Shown here in pieces: positions 12,037-21,385 of a stretch of DNA of 64,000 nucleotides; the stretch's first letter is position 1; every line of letters starts with the position of its first letter. The position numbers were made by a program, and so were the translations under genes. The stretch spans positions 37,291,862-37,355,861 of the forward strand of contig CM034544.1 of assembly GCA_020002185.1 (NCBI GenBank), written 5' to 3'. The notes beneath the pieces are model-generated. The model saw only the letters and a program-made list of their open reading frames with translations. It made no database searches and had not been told where the DNA came from. The stretch is from Paraescarpia echinospica. Lineage: Eukaryota; Annelida; Polychaeta; Sabellida; Siboglinidae.

Positions 12037-13066
12037 GTAATTCTCACCTCAGTTCTTTGTTACTTACAATTAGCTCCTATACCTGGGACCAGTTTCATGA
12101 AACATTCGTACATATAAACCTTCGTTTGCAGGAACTTACGGGGACGTTTGACATAGATTTTGTTACTCATAACAGTCATAGAAACATGTCTGTAACTACC
12201 TTTCATATGAAGGATCGTATGTATGAATGCTTCAAGACACTGGCCACTCCTCTTCCCAGCTTCAGATATTGAAATTTGATTTAATCCAGAAAATGTTAAT
12301 GTTATTTTGCGAGCAGAAACTTGCCAAGTGATTTTTTTAATGGTGGATTGCCCTGAAACTGTTGGCGTGTTTGTTCAGCTTGAGTATACTATGAATACAT
12401 GTTTTATTGCACTAAAATCAGTATTGTTGTAGCATGTAGATGTTTATCAGGAAATCTGGTTTATGGTCATATTGTTGAATATGGATGTTGTGTAAAGGGA
12501 GACAACCAGCGAACTCAATTTTTTTTAAGAAAGTACAGTCAATAATTTTTCACCATGTTTTTTATTTTATGTTTGATAGTAGTTATCTTTGAAGGGACTG
12601 GAAAGACACTCAATTTAAACAAGTACATTCAGTTCCAAACGTACATGCCTGGATAGCATGCGTGCCCAAACCCCTCCCCGACTAGTTGCCACCACTCGAT
12701 CTTTTCACAAAAATCTGAGCCACGTCACATGACATCAATGCGTGATCAAGATCCACAGGTGGTGGATCTAAACGTTGCAAGTTTCCACTAAACGCTCCAA
12801 CGTAAGTGTTAATTCTTGCTGCCCATTGAAATCTTGGAGCCATGAACAATATTGTCCATATCTTATGAGAAACTTGTTGGATTAATTACAAGACGGTAAG
12901 AATTCTGACCTGTCATGTTTGAAGATGAGCCAAATGTCTCAATTATATTGTAATTTTCACTTTCTAATAGTTCTCACCTGTACCATAATACCTACCTAAT
13001 ATACTATCTATTGCAAATCTAAATAATATAGATATATATTTATATATATATATATGTATGTGTACA
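12037..13066. other. intron or lost-exon region
   Basis: The family predicts an exon here (the segment ending in VPG before LPMSD), but no match is seen. AAAGGGAGACAACC at about 12496 resembles a short word frequent in molluscan interspersed repeats (from memory, not checked). AT-rich run at 13028-13056. Confidence 0.4.
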
Positions 13067-13218
13067 AACACCTGTCTCAGGTGTGTCATCAATCTAGCAC
13101 CTGTCTCGGGTGTATCATGAACCTAACACCTGTCTCAGATGTGTCATGAACCCAAAATCTGTCTCAGTTGTGTCATGAACCCAACACCTGTCTCAGGTGT
13201 GTCATGAACCTGTCTCAG
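13067..13218. repeat. minisatellite built around a splice acceptor (period about 33 bp)
   Basis: About five degenerate copies contain CACCTGTCTCAGGTGTGTCATGAACC variants in shorter form, each with the core CTGTCTCAG. The last copy provides the CTGTCTCAG acceptor of the AP3D1-like exon at 13219. An AT-rich tract (13028-13056) lies just upstream. The array therefore offers several acceptor-like sites in series. Confidence 0.75.
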
Positions 13219-13379
13219 GTATGTTGATGTCGGACAAGTACCTGCAGCTGCAGCGTCAGCAGGAGGCGGAGAGACGGAGACGGAAGGAGAAGAAGTCGAG
13301 GAAGAAGAAGGTGAGCTGTGACTAGGACGATGATCCCTCTGCCGTCATCTCTGTCAACATCGATTACGACGTACCAGAG
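13219..13379 (+). pseudogene. AP3D1: AP3D1-like exon 9 (basic hinge) with TAG
   Basis: After CTGTCTCAG it reads GMLMSDKYLQLQRQQEAERR and then a basic run ending KKKV, matching the MSDQY-KLEEERR segment and Lys/Arg hinge of delta-adaptin. An in-frame TAG sits at 13323-13325. The frame then continues VISVNIDYDVPE to a GTGAGG donor. An alternative donor, GTGAGC at 13311, would skip the stop. The join to the next exon is off by one phase. Confidence 0.72.
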
Positions 13380-13557
13380 GTGAGGACAAGGCTCTTATTT
13401 GTTGCCAATGTTGAATTAATAAAAAGTGTGTCCGTTAGCGCATATAGATCCGGAATCCATTTGCATCAGTTCGTTTGCCATCTGGAGTTATTTCTCTGGG
13501 TGGAAATCTTGTTAAATATGTATACGTACATGGACGGATGTTCTCTGAGTTTACAAG

Positions 13558-13636
13558 GAGCCAACTTGTCAGATGATGATGACTTGAAGGGTACTAAAGA
13601 TGACCCACATAGACTTCTCAACATTAACCTAGATGA
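13558..13636 (+). pseudogene. AP3D1: AP3D1-like exon 10
   Basis: It reads ANLSDDDDLKGTKDDPHRLL, then NINLDE, like the SDEDDKDPNDPYRALDIDLD hinge motif. It follows TTTACAAG and ends before GTGAGT at 13637. Its last two bases plus the first base of the next exon complete a Glu codon, so that junction is in frame. Confidence 0.75.
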
Positions 13637-14065
13637 GTGAGTGTGTTATTATATTATATTCTCCCGACAAGGGCCCCTCACAGGTTTGGGGCATATTGCT
13701 TCACAGTGATGGACCAGTCTTTAAAATGTTAATTTGTGTTTGTGTCTTGATCAGGTTGTAGTACTAGTCTGAATATTAACATATAGTTGCCTCACGTTGT
13801 GTTCACTTGCTTCTTTACACCATTGGCCTCTAATGTACCAATTGGTGATAGTTAATTTGTATTAAAAATATGATTTATAGAGACAATGCATATTTTATTG
13901 TTAAAAGTTTACATTAGTTGGAAATGACAGGGAATCACAGACATGTAACACACATGTCTCACACATGTCTCACACAAAGTGACATACACATGAAACACTA
14001 CGATGCACACATGCATTCATACATATGCAAAGCATGTACGCATTCGCGCATTCATGCATGCACTC

Positions 14066-14068
<3 letters not shown>

Positions 14069-14115
<47 letters not shown>
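14069..14115. repeat. CA microsatellite, copy 1
   Basis: A nearly pure (CA)n run of about 23 units lies upstream of the exon 11 copy 1 acceptor, within a wider ACACA-rich stretch from 13930 to 14160. The counterpart in the second block copy is at 16727-16780. Open frames here are low-complexity artefacts. Confidence 0.95.
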
Positions 14116-14117
<2 letters not shown>

Positions 14118-14203
14118 CACATACACACGCACAAACAAAGACACACACTCATGCACAAGCGCACGTGCCCATGTTGACCCTTCTGTCCCCTTCCCCCTGG
14201 TAG

Positions 14204-14409
14204 ACCACTGCGAGATGAGGAGGTGTTGCCTGTCCACACATACCAGACTCTGCCGTCTCCACTCAGCGTGAAGGCCGCTGAGTGGAGACGGTGGGTGTAT
14301 CAGACGGCGACTGATACACCCACCAGAGTCGGCCGCCGCCACAGCACCGGAGAAAAAACACAGGAATGAACGAGAGAAGAAACACATGAAGGACAAGAAG
14401 GAGAGGAAG
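14204..14409 (+). pseudogene. AP3D1: AP3D1-like exon 11, copy 1, with hairpin insertion
   Basis: It starts PLRDEEVLPVHTYQTLPSPL and ends in a Lys/Arg-rich run before GTAGGA. Compared with copy 2 (16879-17032) it has 43 extra bases at 14277-14319, which shift the frame, and 9 extra in-frame bases near the 3' end. The 43 bases form two stem-loops with the flanking exon. This copy cannot encode the normal product. Confidence 0.8.
14253..14324. repeat. two abutting perfect inverted repeats inside exon 11 copy 1
   Basis: Stem 1: 14253-14268 pairs exactly with 14276-14291 (16 bp, 7-nt loop). Stem 2: 14290-14303 pairs exactly with 14311-14324 (14 bp, 7-nt loop). The stems overlap by two bases. Copy 2 of the exon has only the left arm of stem 1 and a few bases of the right arm of stem 2, so the structure is newly created. 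Confidence 0.93.
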
Positions 14410-14863
14410 GTAGGAGGGACAATTCATTTCGGTGTTTGTTTGGGAGAAATATTCATGTTTTTCAAATTTAGCAGCTAGCCAATGTAGTGGGAATCTAAGG
14501 GAGGTGGCTTGAACAAATGTAAAATGCTACACATTTTCATACCGTAAACTTTGTTGGTGAGTTATCTATGTATTAACACTCTAACATTGGAGTCTTGTAA
14601 GTGTATCTCCTTTGAGACATCAAGGTCTACTCACATCTTGCTATGTTCATATGTTGGCTTGAATGGTTTGTTTAGACCAGTGGCCTCTGATCCACCAATT
14701 GACGATGCATTTTAGAAAATACAAAGATATGTTTCTTTAGAGTTATTTCCTTTCATATCTTTTATGTGCGTGACTTTCAGGATAGTCTTTTTTATTCAAT
14801 TGAATGGTGATTCACCAGATGACACCAATGTAAATTAGTGGTTTGTAGCTGCATCGGTGCGAT

Positions 14864-15491
14864 AGAGAGAGAGAGGAGGTTAGAGAGAGAGAGAGAGAGA
14901 GAGGGGGTTGAGACAGAGAGGGGGGAGAGAGGGAGAATGAGAGAAAGAGATAGAGGGAGGGAGGGAGGGAGAGAGGGAGGTATAGGGGGAGGGAGGGAGA
15001 GAGAGGGAAGGAGGGATGGATGGAAGGAGAACGAGAGAGAGAGAGAGAGGGAGGGAGATTGAGAGGGGGGTAGGGAGAGAGGGATTGAGAGAGAGACAAA
15101 GAGAGAGGGAGGGAGTGAGGGATGGAAGGGGATGGAAGGAGAGAGAGAGAGGGAAGGAGGGAGGGAGGGGGAAGTGTGAGAGAGAGAGAGAGAGAGAGGA
15201 GGTGAGAGACAGTGAGAGAGAGTGGGTAGGTGAGAGAGAGTGAGAGAAAGGGGGGAGAGATAGGAGGTACATAGGGAGAATGAGAGAAAGAGAGAGGGAG
15301 TGAGAGAGGGAGGGAGGGAGAGAGAGAGAGGGAGGGATGGAGAGAGGGAGTGAGAGAGAGGGAGGGAATGATGGAAGGAGAACGAGAAAGAGAGGGAGAT
15401 TGAGAGGGGGGTAGGGAGAGAGGAATTGAGAGAGAGAGAGACGAAGAGAGAGGGAGTGAGAGAGAGAGAAAGAGGGGAGTGAGAGAGGGAG
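14864..15491. repeat. GA/GGGA purine-rich tract, copy 1
   Basis: Over 600 bases consist almost wholly of A and G on the + strand, made of (GA)n, GGGA and GGAAGGAG variants, ending at the assembly gap. Frames on the minus strand give Ser/Pro/Leu low-complexity peptides and are not genes. Confidence 0.97.
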
Positions 15492-16491
15492 NNNNNNNNN
15501 NNNNNNNNNNNNNNNNNNNNNNNNNNNNNNNNNNNNNNNNNNNNNNNNNNNNNNNNNNNNNNNNNNNNNNNNNNNNNNNNNNNNNNNNNNNNNNNNNNNN
15601 NNNNNNNNNNNNNNNNNNNNNNNNNNNNNNNNNNNNNNNNNNNNNNNNNNNNNNNNNNNNNNNNNNNNNNNNNNNNNNNNNNNNNNNNNNNNNNNNNNNN
15701 NNNNNNNNNNNNNNNNNNNNNNNNNNNNNNNNNNNNNNNNNNNNNNNNNNNNNNNNNNNNNNNNNNNNNNNNNNNNNNNNNNNNNNNNNNNNNNNNNNNN
15801 NNNNNNNNNNNNNNNNNNNNNNNNNNNNNNNNNNNNNNNNNNNNNNNNNNNNNNNNNNNNNNNNNNNNNNNNNNNNNNNNNNNNNNNNNNNNNNNNNNNN
15901 NNNNNNNNNNNNNNNNNNNNNNNNNNNNNNNNNNNNNNNNNNNNNNNNNNNNNNNNNNNNNNNNNNNNNNNNNNNNNNNNNNNNNNNNNNNNNNNNNNNN
16001 NNNNNNNNNNNNNNNNNNNNNNNNNNNNNNNNNNNNNNNNNNNNNNNNNNNNNNNNNNNNNNNNNNNNNNNNNNNNNNNNNNNNNNNNNNNNNNNNNNNN
16101 NNNNNNNNNNNNNNNNNNNNNNNNNNNNNNNNNNNNNNNNNNNNNNNNNNNNNNNNNNNNNNNNNNNNNNNNNNNNNNNNNNNNNNNNNNNNNNNNNNNN
16201 NNNNNNNNNNNNNNNNNNNNNNNNNNNNNNNNNNNNNNNNNNNNNNNNNNNNNNNNNNNNNNNNNNNNNNNNNNNNNNNNNNNNNNNNNNNNNNNNNNNN
16301 NNNNNNNNNNNNNNNNNNNNNNNNNNNNNNNNNNNNNNNNNNNNNNNNNNNNNNNNNNNNNNNNNNNNNNNNNNNNNNNNNNNNNNNNNNNNNNNNNNNN
16401 NNNNNNNNNNNNNNNNNNNNNNNNNNNNNNNNNNNNNNNNNNNNNNNNNNNNNNNNNNNNNNNNNNNNNNNNNNNNNNNNNNNNNNNNNNN
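15492..16491. other. assembly gap of exactly 1000 N
   Basis: There are 1000 unknown bases between a purine tract and a second copy of the exon 11 block. The round number suggests a placeholder, so the true distance is unknown. Any frame crossing it is meaningless. Confidence 0.99.
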
Positions 16492-16726
16492 TCAATTGGT
16501 AATAGTTAATTTGTATTAAAAATATGATTTATAGAGACAATGCATATTTTATTGTTAAAAGTTTACATTAGTTGAAAATGACAGGGAATCACAGACATGT
16601 AACACACATGTCTCACACATGTCTCACACAAAGTGACATACACATGAAACACTACGATGCACACATGCATTCACACATATGCAAAGCATGTATGCATTCG
16701 CGCATTCATGCATGCACTCCAAACAC

Positions 16727-16737
16727 ACACACAACAT

Positions 16738-16780
<43 letters not shown>
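16727..16780. repeat. CA microsatellite, copy 2
   Basis: The (CA)n run is interrupted once by ACATAAAC. It is the counterpart of the run at 14069 and differs in length from it, as expected of alleles or recent duplicates. Confidence 0.95.
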
Positions 16781-16782
<2 letters not shown>

Positions 16783-16878
16783 CACATACACACGCACAAA
16801 CAAAGACACACACACATGCACACTCATGCACAAGCGCACGTGCCCATGTTGACCCTTCTGTCCCCTTCCCCCTGGTAG

Positions 16879-17032
16879 ACCACTGCGAGATGAGGAGGTG
16901 TTGCCTGTCCACACGTACCAGACTCTGCCGTCTCCACTCAGCGTGAAGGCCCCACCAGAGTCGGCCGCCGCCACAGCACCGGAGAAAAAACACAGGAATG
17001 AACGAGAGAAGAAACACAGGAAGGAGAGGAAG
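16879..17032 (+). pseudogene. AP3D1: AP3D1-like exon 11, copy 2 (undisrupted)
   Basis: This 154-nt exon follows CCCCTGGTAG and precedes GTAGGA. It reads PLRDEEVLPVHTYQTLPSPL, then SVKAPPESAAATAPEKKHRN and EREKKHRKERK. It enters with one base that completes the codon left by exon 10 and ends in phase 0, matching exon 12. It corresponds to the KPL---EKLP and Lys-rich hinge of delta-adaptin. Confidence 0.78.
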
Positions 17033-17485
17033 GTAGGAGGGACAATTCATTTCGGTGTTTGTTTGGGAGAAATATTCATGTTTTTCAAATTTAGCAGCTA
17101 GCCAATGTAGTGGGAATCTAAGGGAGGTGGCTTGAACAAATGTAAAATGCTACACATTTTCATACCGTAAACTTTGTTGGTGAGTTATCTATGTATTAAC
17201 ACTCTAACATTGGAGTCTTGTAAGTGTATCTCCTTTGAGACATCAAGGTCTACTCACATCTTGCTATGTTCATATGTTGGCTTGAATGGTTTGTTTAGAC
17301 CAGTGGCCTCTGATCCACCAATTGACGATGCATTTTAGAAAACACAAATATAGGTTTCTTTAGAGTTATTTCCTTTCATATCTTTTATGTGCGTGATTTT
17401 CCGGATAGTCTTTTTTATTCAATTGAATGGTGTTTCACCAGATGACACCAATGTAAATTAGTGGTTTGTAGCTGCATCGGTGCGA

Positions 17486-18562
17486 TAGAGAGAGAGAGGA
17501 GGTTAGAGAGAGAGAGAGAGAGGGGGGGTTGAGACAGAGAGGGGGGAGAGAGGGAGAATGAGAGAAAGAGAGAGAGGGAGGGAGGGAGGGAGAGAGGGAG
17601 GTATAGGGGGAGGGAGGGAGAGAGAGGGAAGGAGGGATGGATGGAAGGAGAACGAGAGAGAGAGAGGGAGGGAGATTGAGAGGGGGGTAGGGAGAGAGGG
17701 ATTGAGAGAGAGACAAAGAGAGAGGGAGGGAGTGAGGGATGGAAGGGGATGGAAGGAGAGAGAGAGAGGGAAGGAGGGAGGGAGGGGGAAGTGTGAGAGA
17801 GAGAGAGAGGGGAGGTGAGAGACAGTGAGAGAGAGTGGGTAGGTGAGAGAGAGTGAGAGAAGGGGGGAGAGATAGGAGGTACATAGGGAGAATGAGAGAA
17901 AGAGAGAGGGAGTGAGAGAGGGAGGGAGGGAGGGAGGGAGGGAGAGAGAGAGAGGGAGGGATGGAGAGAGGGAGTGAGAGAGAGGGAGGGAATGATGGAA
18001 GGAGAACGAGAAAGAGAGGGAGATTGAGAGGGGGGTAGGGAGAGAGGAATTGAGGGAGAGAGACGAAGAGAGAGGGAGAGAGAGAGAGAGAAAGAGGGGA
18101 GTGAGAGAGAGAGAGGGAGGGAGGGAGGGAGAGAGGGAGGGAGGGGTGGAGGGATGGATGGAAGGAGAACGAGAGACAGAGAGGGAGGGAGATTGAGAGG
18201 GGGGTAGGGAGAGAGACAAAGAGAGAGGGAGGGAGTGAGGGATGGAAGGGGAGGGAGGGGATGGAGGGAAAGAGAGAGGGAGGGAGGGGGAGGTGAGAGA
18301 GAGGGGAGGTGAGAGACAGTGAGAGAAAGGGGGGGAGAGATAGGGGGTAGATAGGGAGAATGAGAGAAAGAGAGAGGGAGAGAGAGAGAGGGAGGGATGG
18401 AGAGAGGGAGTGAGAGAGAGGGAGGGAATGATGGAAGGAGAACAAGAGAGAGGGGGTAGGGAGAGAGGAATTGAGAGAGAGACGAAGAGAGAGGGAGGGA
18501 GAGAGAAAGAGGGAGGGAGGGAGGGAGGGAGGGAGAACGAGAGAGAAAGAAATAGAGAGATC
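17486..18562. repeat. GA/GGGA purine-rich tract, copy 2
   Basis: About 1.08 kb is nearly pure purine on the + strand, with internal duplications of the GGAGAACGAGAGAGAG type at intervals of about 200-350 bp. It lies in the intron between exons 11 and 12. Minus-strand frames up to nearly 400 codons are Ser/Pro/Leu repeats and not proteins. Confidence 0.97.
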
Positions 18563-18589
18563 ACTATATTCATCTCTGTTGCCTCCCAG

Positions 18590-18633
18590 CATCAGAAGAA
18601 GAGCAAGATGGGTCACCACCACCACTCCAAAAA
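18590..18633 (+). pseudogene. AP3D1: partial duplicate of AP3D1-like exon 12
   Basis: The block CATCTCTGTTGCCTCCCAG plus exon start recurs about 449 bp before the full exon 12. It begins HQKKSKMGHHHHSK and then runs into a second purine tract instead of the rest of the exon. Acceptor and about 44 exon bases were duplicated, but no donor. Confidence 0.75.
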
Positions 18634-19008
18634 TGAGGGGGGGATGGAAGGGGAGGGAGGAAGAGAGAGAGGGGAGGTGAGAGACAGTGAGAGAGAGAGA
18701 GAGAAAGGGGAGGTGAGAGAGAGTGAGAGAAAGAGAGAGAGGGGGGGATGGGGGTAGAGAGGGAGAATGAGAGAAAGAGAGTGAGGGAGGGAGGGAGGGA
18801 GGGAGGGAGGGAGAGAGGGAGTGAGAGAGAGGGAGGGAGGGAGGGATGGAAGGAGAACGAGAGAGAGATGGAGGGAGATTGAGAGGGGGGTAGGGAGAGA
18901 GGGATTGAGAGACAGAGAGGGAGGGAGGGAGGGAGTGAGGGGGAGAGGGGGTAGGGTAGGAGGGATGGATGGAGGGAGAATGAGAGAGAGAGAGAAAGAA
19001 ATAGAGAG
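18634..19008. repeat. GA/GGGA purine-rich tract, third segment
   Basis: This purine-only + strand tract separates the partial and full copies of exon 12. Its right end, with AGAAAGAAATAGAGAGATCA, repeats the bases before 18570, so tract and acceptor were duplicated as one unit. Confidence 0.95.
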
Positions 19009-19038
19009 ATCACTACATTCATCTCTGTTGCCTCCCAG

Positions 19039-19182
19039 CATGAGAAGAAGAGCAAGAAGGTCCACCATCACTCCCGAGATGACAGTCCCACTCTCCTCAT
19101 CGCCACGTCCAATGGTACTGACCAGCCAATGACCCCTGATGACATGACAGTGTCCTCTGATATGAATCACGTTGCCGAAAAG
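19039..19182 (+). pseudogene. AP3D1: AP3D1-like exon 12
   Basis: This 144-nt exon (48 codons) follows GCCTCCCAG and precedes GTAATC. It reads HEKKSKKVHHHSRDDSPTLL and ends NHVAEK, without stops. It starts and ends in phase 0, in step with exons 11 and 13. This hinge part is poorly conserved, so the call rests on position, phase and the basic start. Confidence 0.65.
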
Positions 19183-19589
19183 GTAATCTTGAAAGTACTA
19201 CAAACTACTCCATTTGATTTTTTTTGCACGAACATGGCAGTTGGTTCTCTCTTTACAAATTTAGGATCAAATTTTTACTCAGTCCTATTGTTACGGTAGA
19301 AAACTTCAATTATGTGACAGTTGTGCCTTTTTTTTTGGCTATTGGCATGAACTTTGAACTGTACTGATGTAGTAGTTTTACTGACATTTGACATTGTTCG
19401 AAACTTCCAATCCCCTTTATGAGCACCCATGCCTGCTGTTTTTCTCTTCAGTGCTATATTTTGGATTATGTTTTGATGAATTAGATAGACAATTTTTAAC
19501 ACATCAGGTCATGCCTGGTCTTTTTTACCATATTCTACACTATTTTCGAAAGTGAACCTCCAGTCAGTCACATAAGTGTGAGAAAATGT

Positions 19590-19640
19590 TTTAATGAAGT
19601 TATAAAACGCCTTTGAGCAGTTTAAGCTGAAAGACAGAAT
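19590..19640 (+). mobile_element. L2-like LINE 3' tail fragment
   Basis: The stretch with CGCCTTTGAGCAGTTTAAGC resembles the 3' end seen at 29430-29480 (GTGCCTTTGAGCCGTTTAGG), a common form of L2-type LINE tail. It is only a short fragment in the intron between exons 12 and 13. Confidence 0.45.
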
Positions 19641-19654
19641 ACAAAGGTCATAGA

Positions 19655-19866
19655 CGTAATAAAACAAATGAGAAGACAGAAGTGGACCTGGACAGGGCAC
19701 ATTAGCAGACTACGAGATAACCGATGGACATCGCCTATGACAACCTGGAGACCTTACGAAGGGAAACGATCTAGAGGAAGACCTGCAAGACGATGGAGAA
19801 ACTTGCTGAGGCCTTTGCCTAACCGCTGGACACTCCGGCTGAGCAATGACGATGATGATGAAGAGA
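19655..19866 (+). mobile_element. LINE reverse-transcriptase C-terminal fragment
   Basis: An open stretch from 19668 reads WTWTGHISRLRDNRWTSPMT, then GKRSRGRPARRW. The pattern W-GH--R--DNRW, W-P--GKR-RGRP--RW is the usual C-terminal end of non-LTR endonuclease/reverse-transcriptase polyproteins. No RT core is present. It ends just before the acceptor of exon 13. Confidence 0.75.
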
Positions 19867-19880
19867 TGTTGTTTTCTTAG

Positions 19881-20030
19881 ACAGATGACGTGAACTTCTG
19901 GCTGTCAGGGTCTGCCCGAGATGTCCTCTCAGCTTCCTCCGCAGCCGGTGAACTCTCACCCCCTGCCCTCGCGACCCCCACTGATCCACGCGCTCTCGAG
20001 AAACATGTTGGCGTCGACGAAGAAGAAGAG
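19881..20030 (+). pseudogene. AP3D1: AP3D1-like exon 13
   Basis: This 150-nt exon follows GTTTTCTTAG and precedes GTATTG. It reads TDDVNFWLSGSARDVLSASS and ends VDEEEE with no stop. Choosing the AG at 19879-19880, not the one four bases later, keeps phase 0 with exon 12. It is an acidic hinge segment. No catalytic motif is expected. Confidence 0.65.
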
Positions 20031-20078
20031 GTATTGAGTCATCTCGTGTCTCTATCACCGTCATTTTAGTTGTTGTTT

Positions 20079-20175
20079 TGTTTAACCCTTTAGACCCCAT
20101 GGCAATTAATTGTTTAACCCTTTAGACCCCATGACATTTCATTGTTTAACCCATTAGGCTCCATGACGTTTAAAG
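20079..20175. repeat. short tandem repeat, 3 copies of about 36 bp
   Basis: Three copies of a unit containing GTTTAACCCTTTAGACCCC and CATG follow exon 13. The third is diverged (CCCATTAGGCTCC). Intronic. Confidence 0.85.
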
Positions 20176-20445
20176 AAATATACTTTGATTCCCCATGTCA
20201 CTCATACACATTCAGCAAATAATGTTTTCAAATGGAGCTAATTCAACATAATAGACTAAGTTTTAAAATGACATGTAGCATGCAATTATCCACTAGATGA
20301 CACCACATGTATGACGCCTTAAAATCAATTTCAAGTCAGAATGGCGTTTCCTTAAAAAGGCAAGGCGTTGAAATGTTAAAAAATACTTTTCATACCTTCA
20401 CAGGATGGTTACTAACTGCCCATTTACTGCCCTCTTTATTTGTAG

Positions 20446-20583
20446 CCTTCAAGGCGGAAATGAAAGAAGGAGAAACGAGAGAAGAAGGAGAAGAGGTCGA
20501 AGAAGAAGAGTGACTACATAGAGGCTGAGGGTATCACCATGCCCACTTAGGAACCTGCAACCCCCGCCACATACAAACTGCCG
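20446..20583 (+). pseudogene. AP3D1: AP3D1-like exon 14 with two stops
   Basis: This 138-nt block follows TATTTGTAG and precedes GTCAGT. In the frame fixed by exons 13 and 15 it reads PSRRK-stop-KKEKREKKEK, then RSKKKSDYIEAEG, then a second stop, then EPATPATYKLP. The stops are TGA at 20461-20463 and TAG at 20548-20550. The content is the second Lys-rich hinge block. Confidence 0.7.
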
Positions 20584-20608
20584 GTCAGTTTCTATAGATA
20601 AGTTATTA

Positions 20609-20880
20609 TTTATGTATATTATAAAACAGTTCGTCCTCTGTTTGTTTGTGCCCCCACATGTCCGTCAGTTTTGCATGTATCAGGCTGAAATTGCGCATGT
20701 GATCTACCGGGCCCATTGAGATGGTTTGTAGATTTAGACATTTTCTAAATTCGTCCGGGGGGTGGTGAACTTGGGGGGCATTTAATGTTTTTCTATATCA
20801 TAATAAAGATAATTATACCGTCTACAAATATGTCGCTGGATGTATGGAGACATTTTGAATAGTTTTTAGTCCTTTGGGTC
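20609..20880 (+). mobile_element. Helitron-like 5' end fragment
   Basis: It begins with TATATTATAAAACAGTTCGT, the same as the element at 22443, and continues with a CTCTGTTTGTTTGTGCCCCC-type leader and GGGCCCATTGAGATGGTTTG, also seen near 6805-6835. No CTAGT 3' end is found nearby, so it is truncated or merged with the following tandem repeat. Confidence 0.55.
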
Positions 20881-20940
20881 GAAGGTCCAACAGACTTATG
20901 CCACTACTCCGCCGTCTGCCGTGCACCGTTACCCGCCATA

Positions 20941-21385
20941 TCTCAGAAACCGTTCAACAACTTTTTCTTTAATTTTGCATAGACGTATCTTAGGGTACTG
21001 CCACTGTGCACAAGAAATCTGTAATTGATTGAATCATTCTAAGGGCCCCCCAGAGCCCCCGAAACTGGTAATTTTCACATTTTGCCAATTTTATTAAAAC
21101 CTCTTCAGCAACTTTTTCTATAATTTTGCATAGACGTATCTTAGTGTACTGCCAATAAACACAAGAAATCTGTATTTGATTGAATCATTCTAAGGCCCCC
21201 CCAGAGCCTCTGAAACTGGTAAATGTTTACATTTTGCCTATTTTTTTTTAAAACTCTTCAACTTTTTCTCTAATTTTGTACAAACATATCTTAGTGTACT
21301 GTCATTAAACACAAGACATCTGTATTTGATTGAATCATTCTAAGGGCACTTGAGGGCCCCCCAAAATGCTATATTTTCATACCGT
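20941..21385. repeat. tandem repeat, 3 copies of about 151 bp
   Basis: Three diverged copies each contain CAACTTTTTC, CGTATCTTAG, GATTGAATCATTCTAAGG and a C-rich GGGCCCCCCAGAG-like box. Copy starts are near 20950, 21105 and 21255. Not coding. Confidence 0.85.

Larger units (their letters stand above)
13839..15491. repeat. segmental duplication copy 1 (exon 11 block)
   Basis: From 13839 the sequence is repeated almost identically from 16492 onward (offset 2654 at the start, 2622 after the exon because of indels). The block covers intron sequence, CA repeat, exon 11 and the start of the purine tract, and runs into the N gap. It may be a real tandem duplication or two haplotypes placed side by side. 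Confidence 0.9.
16492..18562. repeat. segmental duplication copy 2 (exon 11 block)
   Basis: The second copy of the 13839-15491 block starts at the first base after the gap. It differs by scattered substitutions, a longer CA tract interrupted by ACATAAAC, absence of the 43-bp hairpin insertion, and a different purine tract length. Its purine tract runs on to 18562. Confidence 0.9.

Noticed and set aside
13930..14240. His/Thr and Cys/Val-rich frames around the CA repeats
   Set aside because: They are direct translations of (CA)n and its complement.
14792..19170. Long minus-strand frames rich in Ser, Pro and Leu (up to several hundred codons)
   Set aside because: They are the complement of GA/GGGA purine tracts, one crosses the N gap, and they have no domain or splice context.
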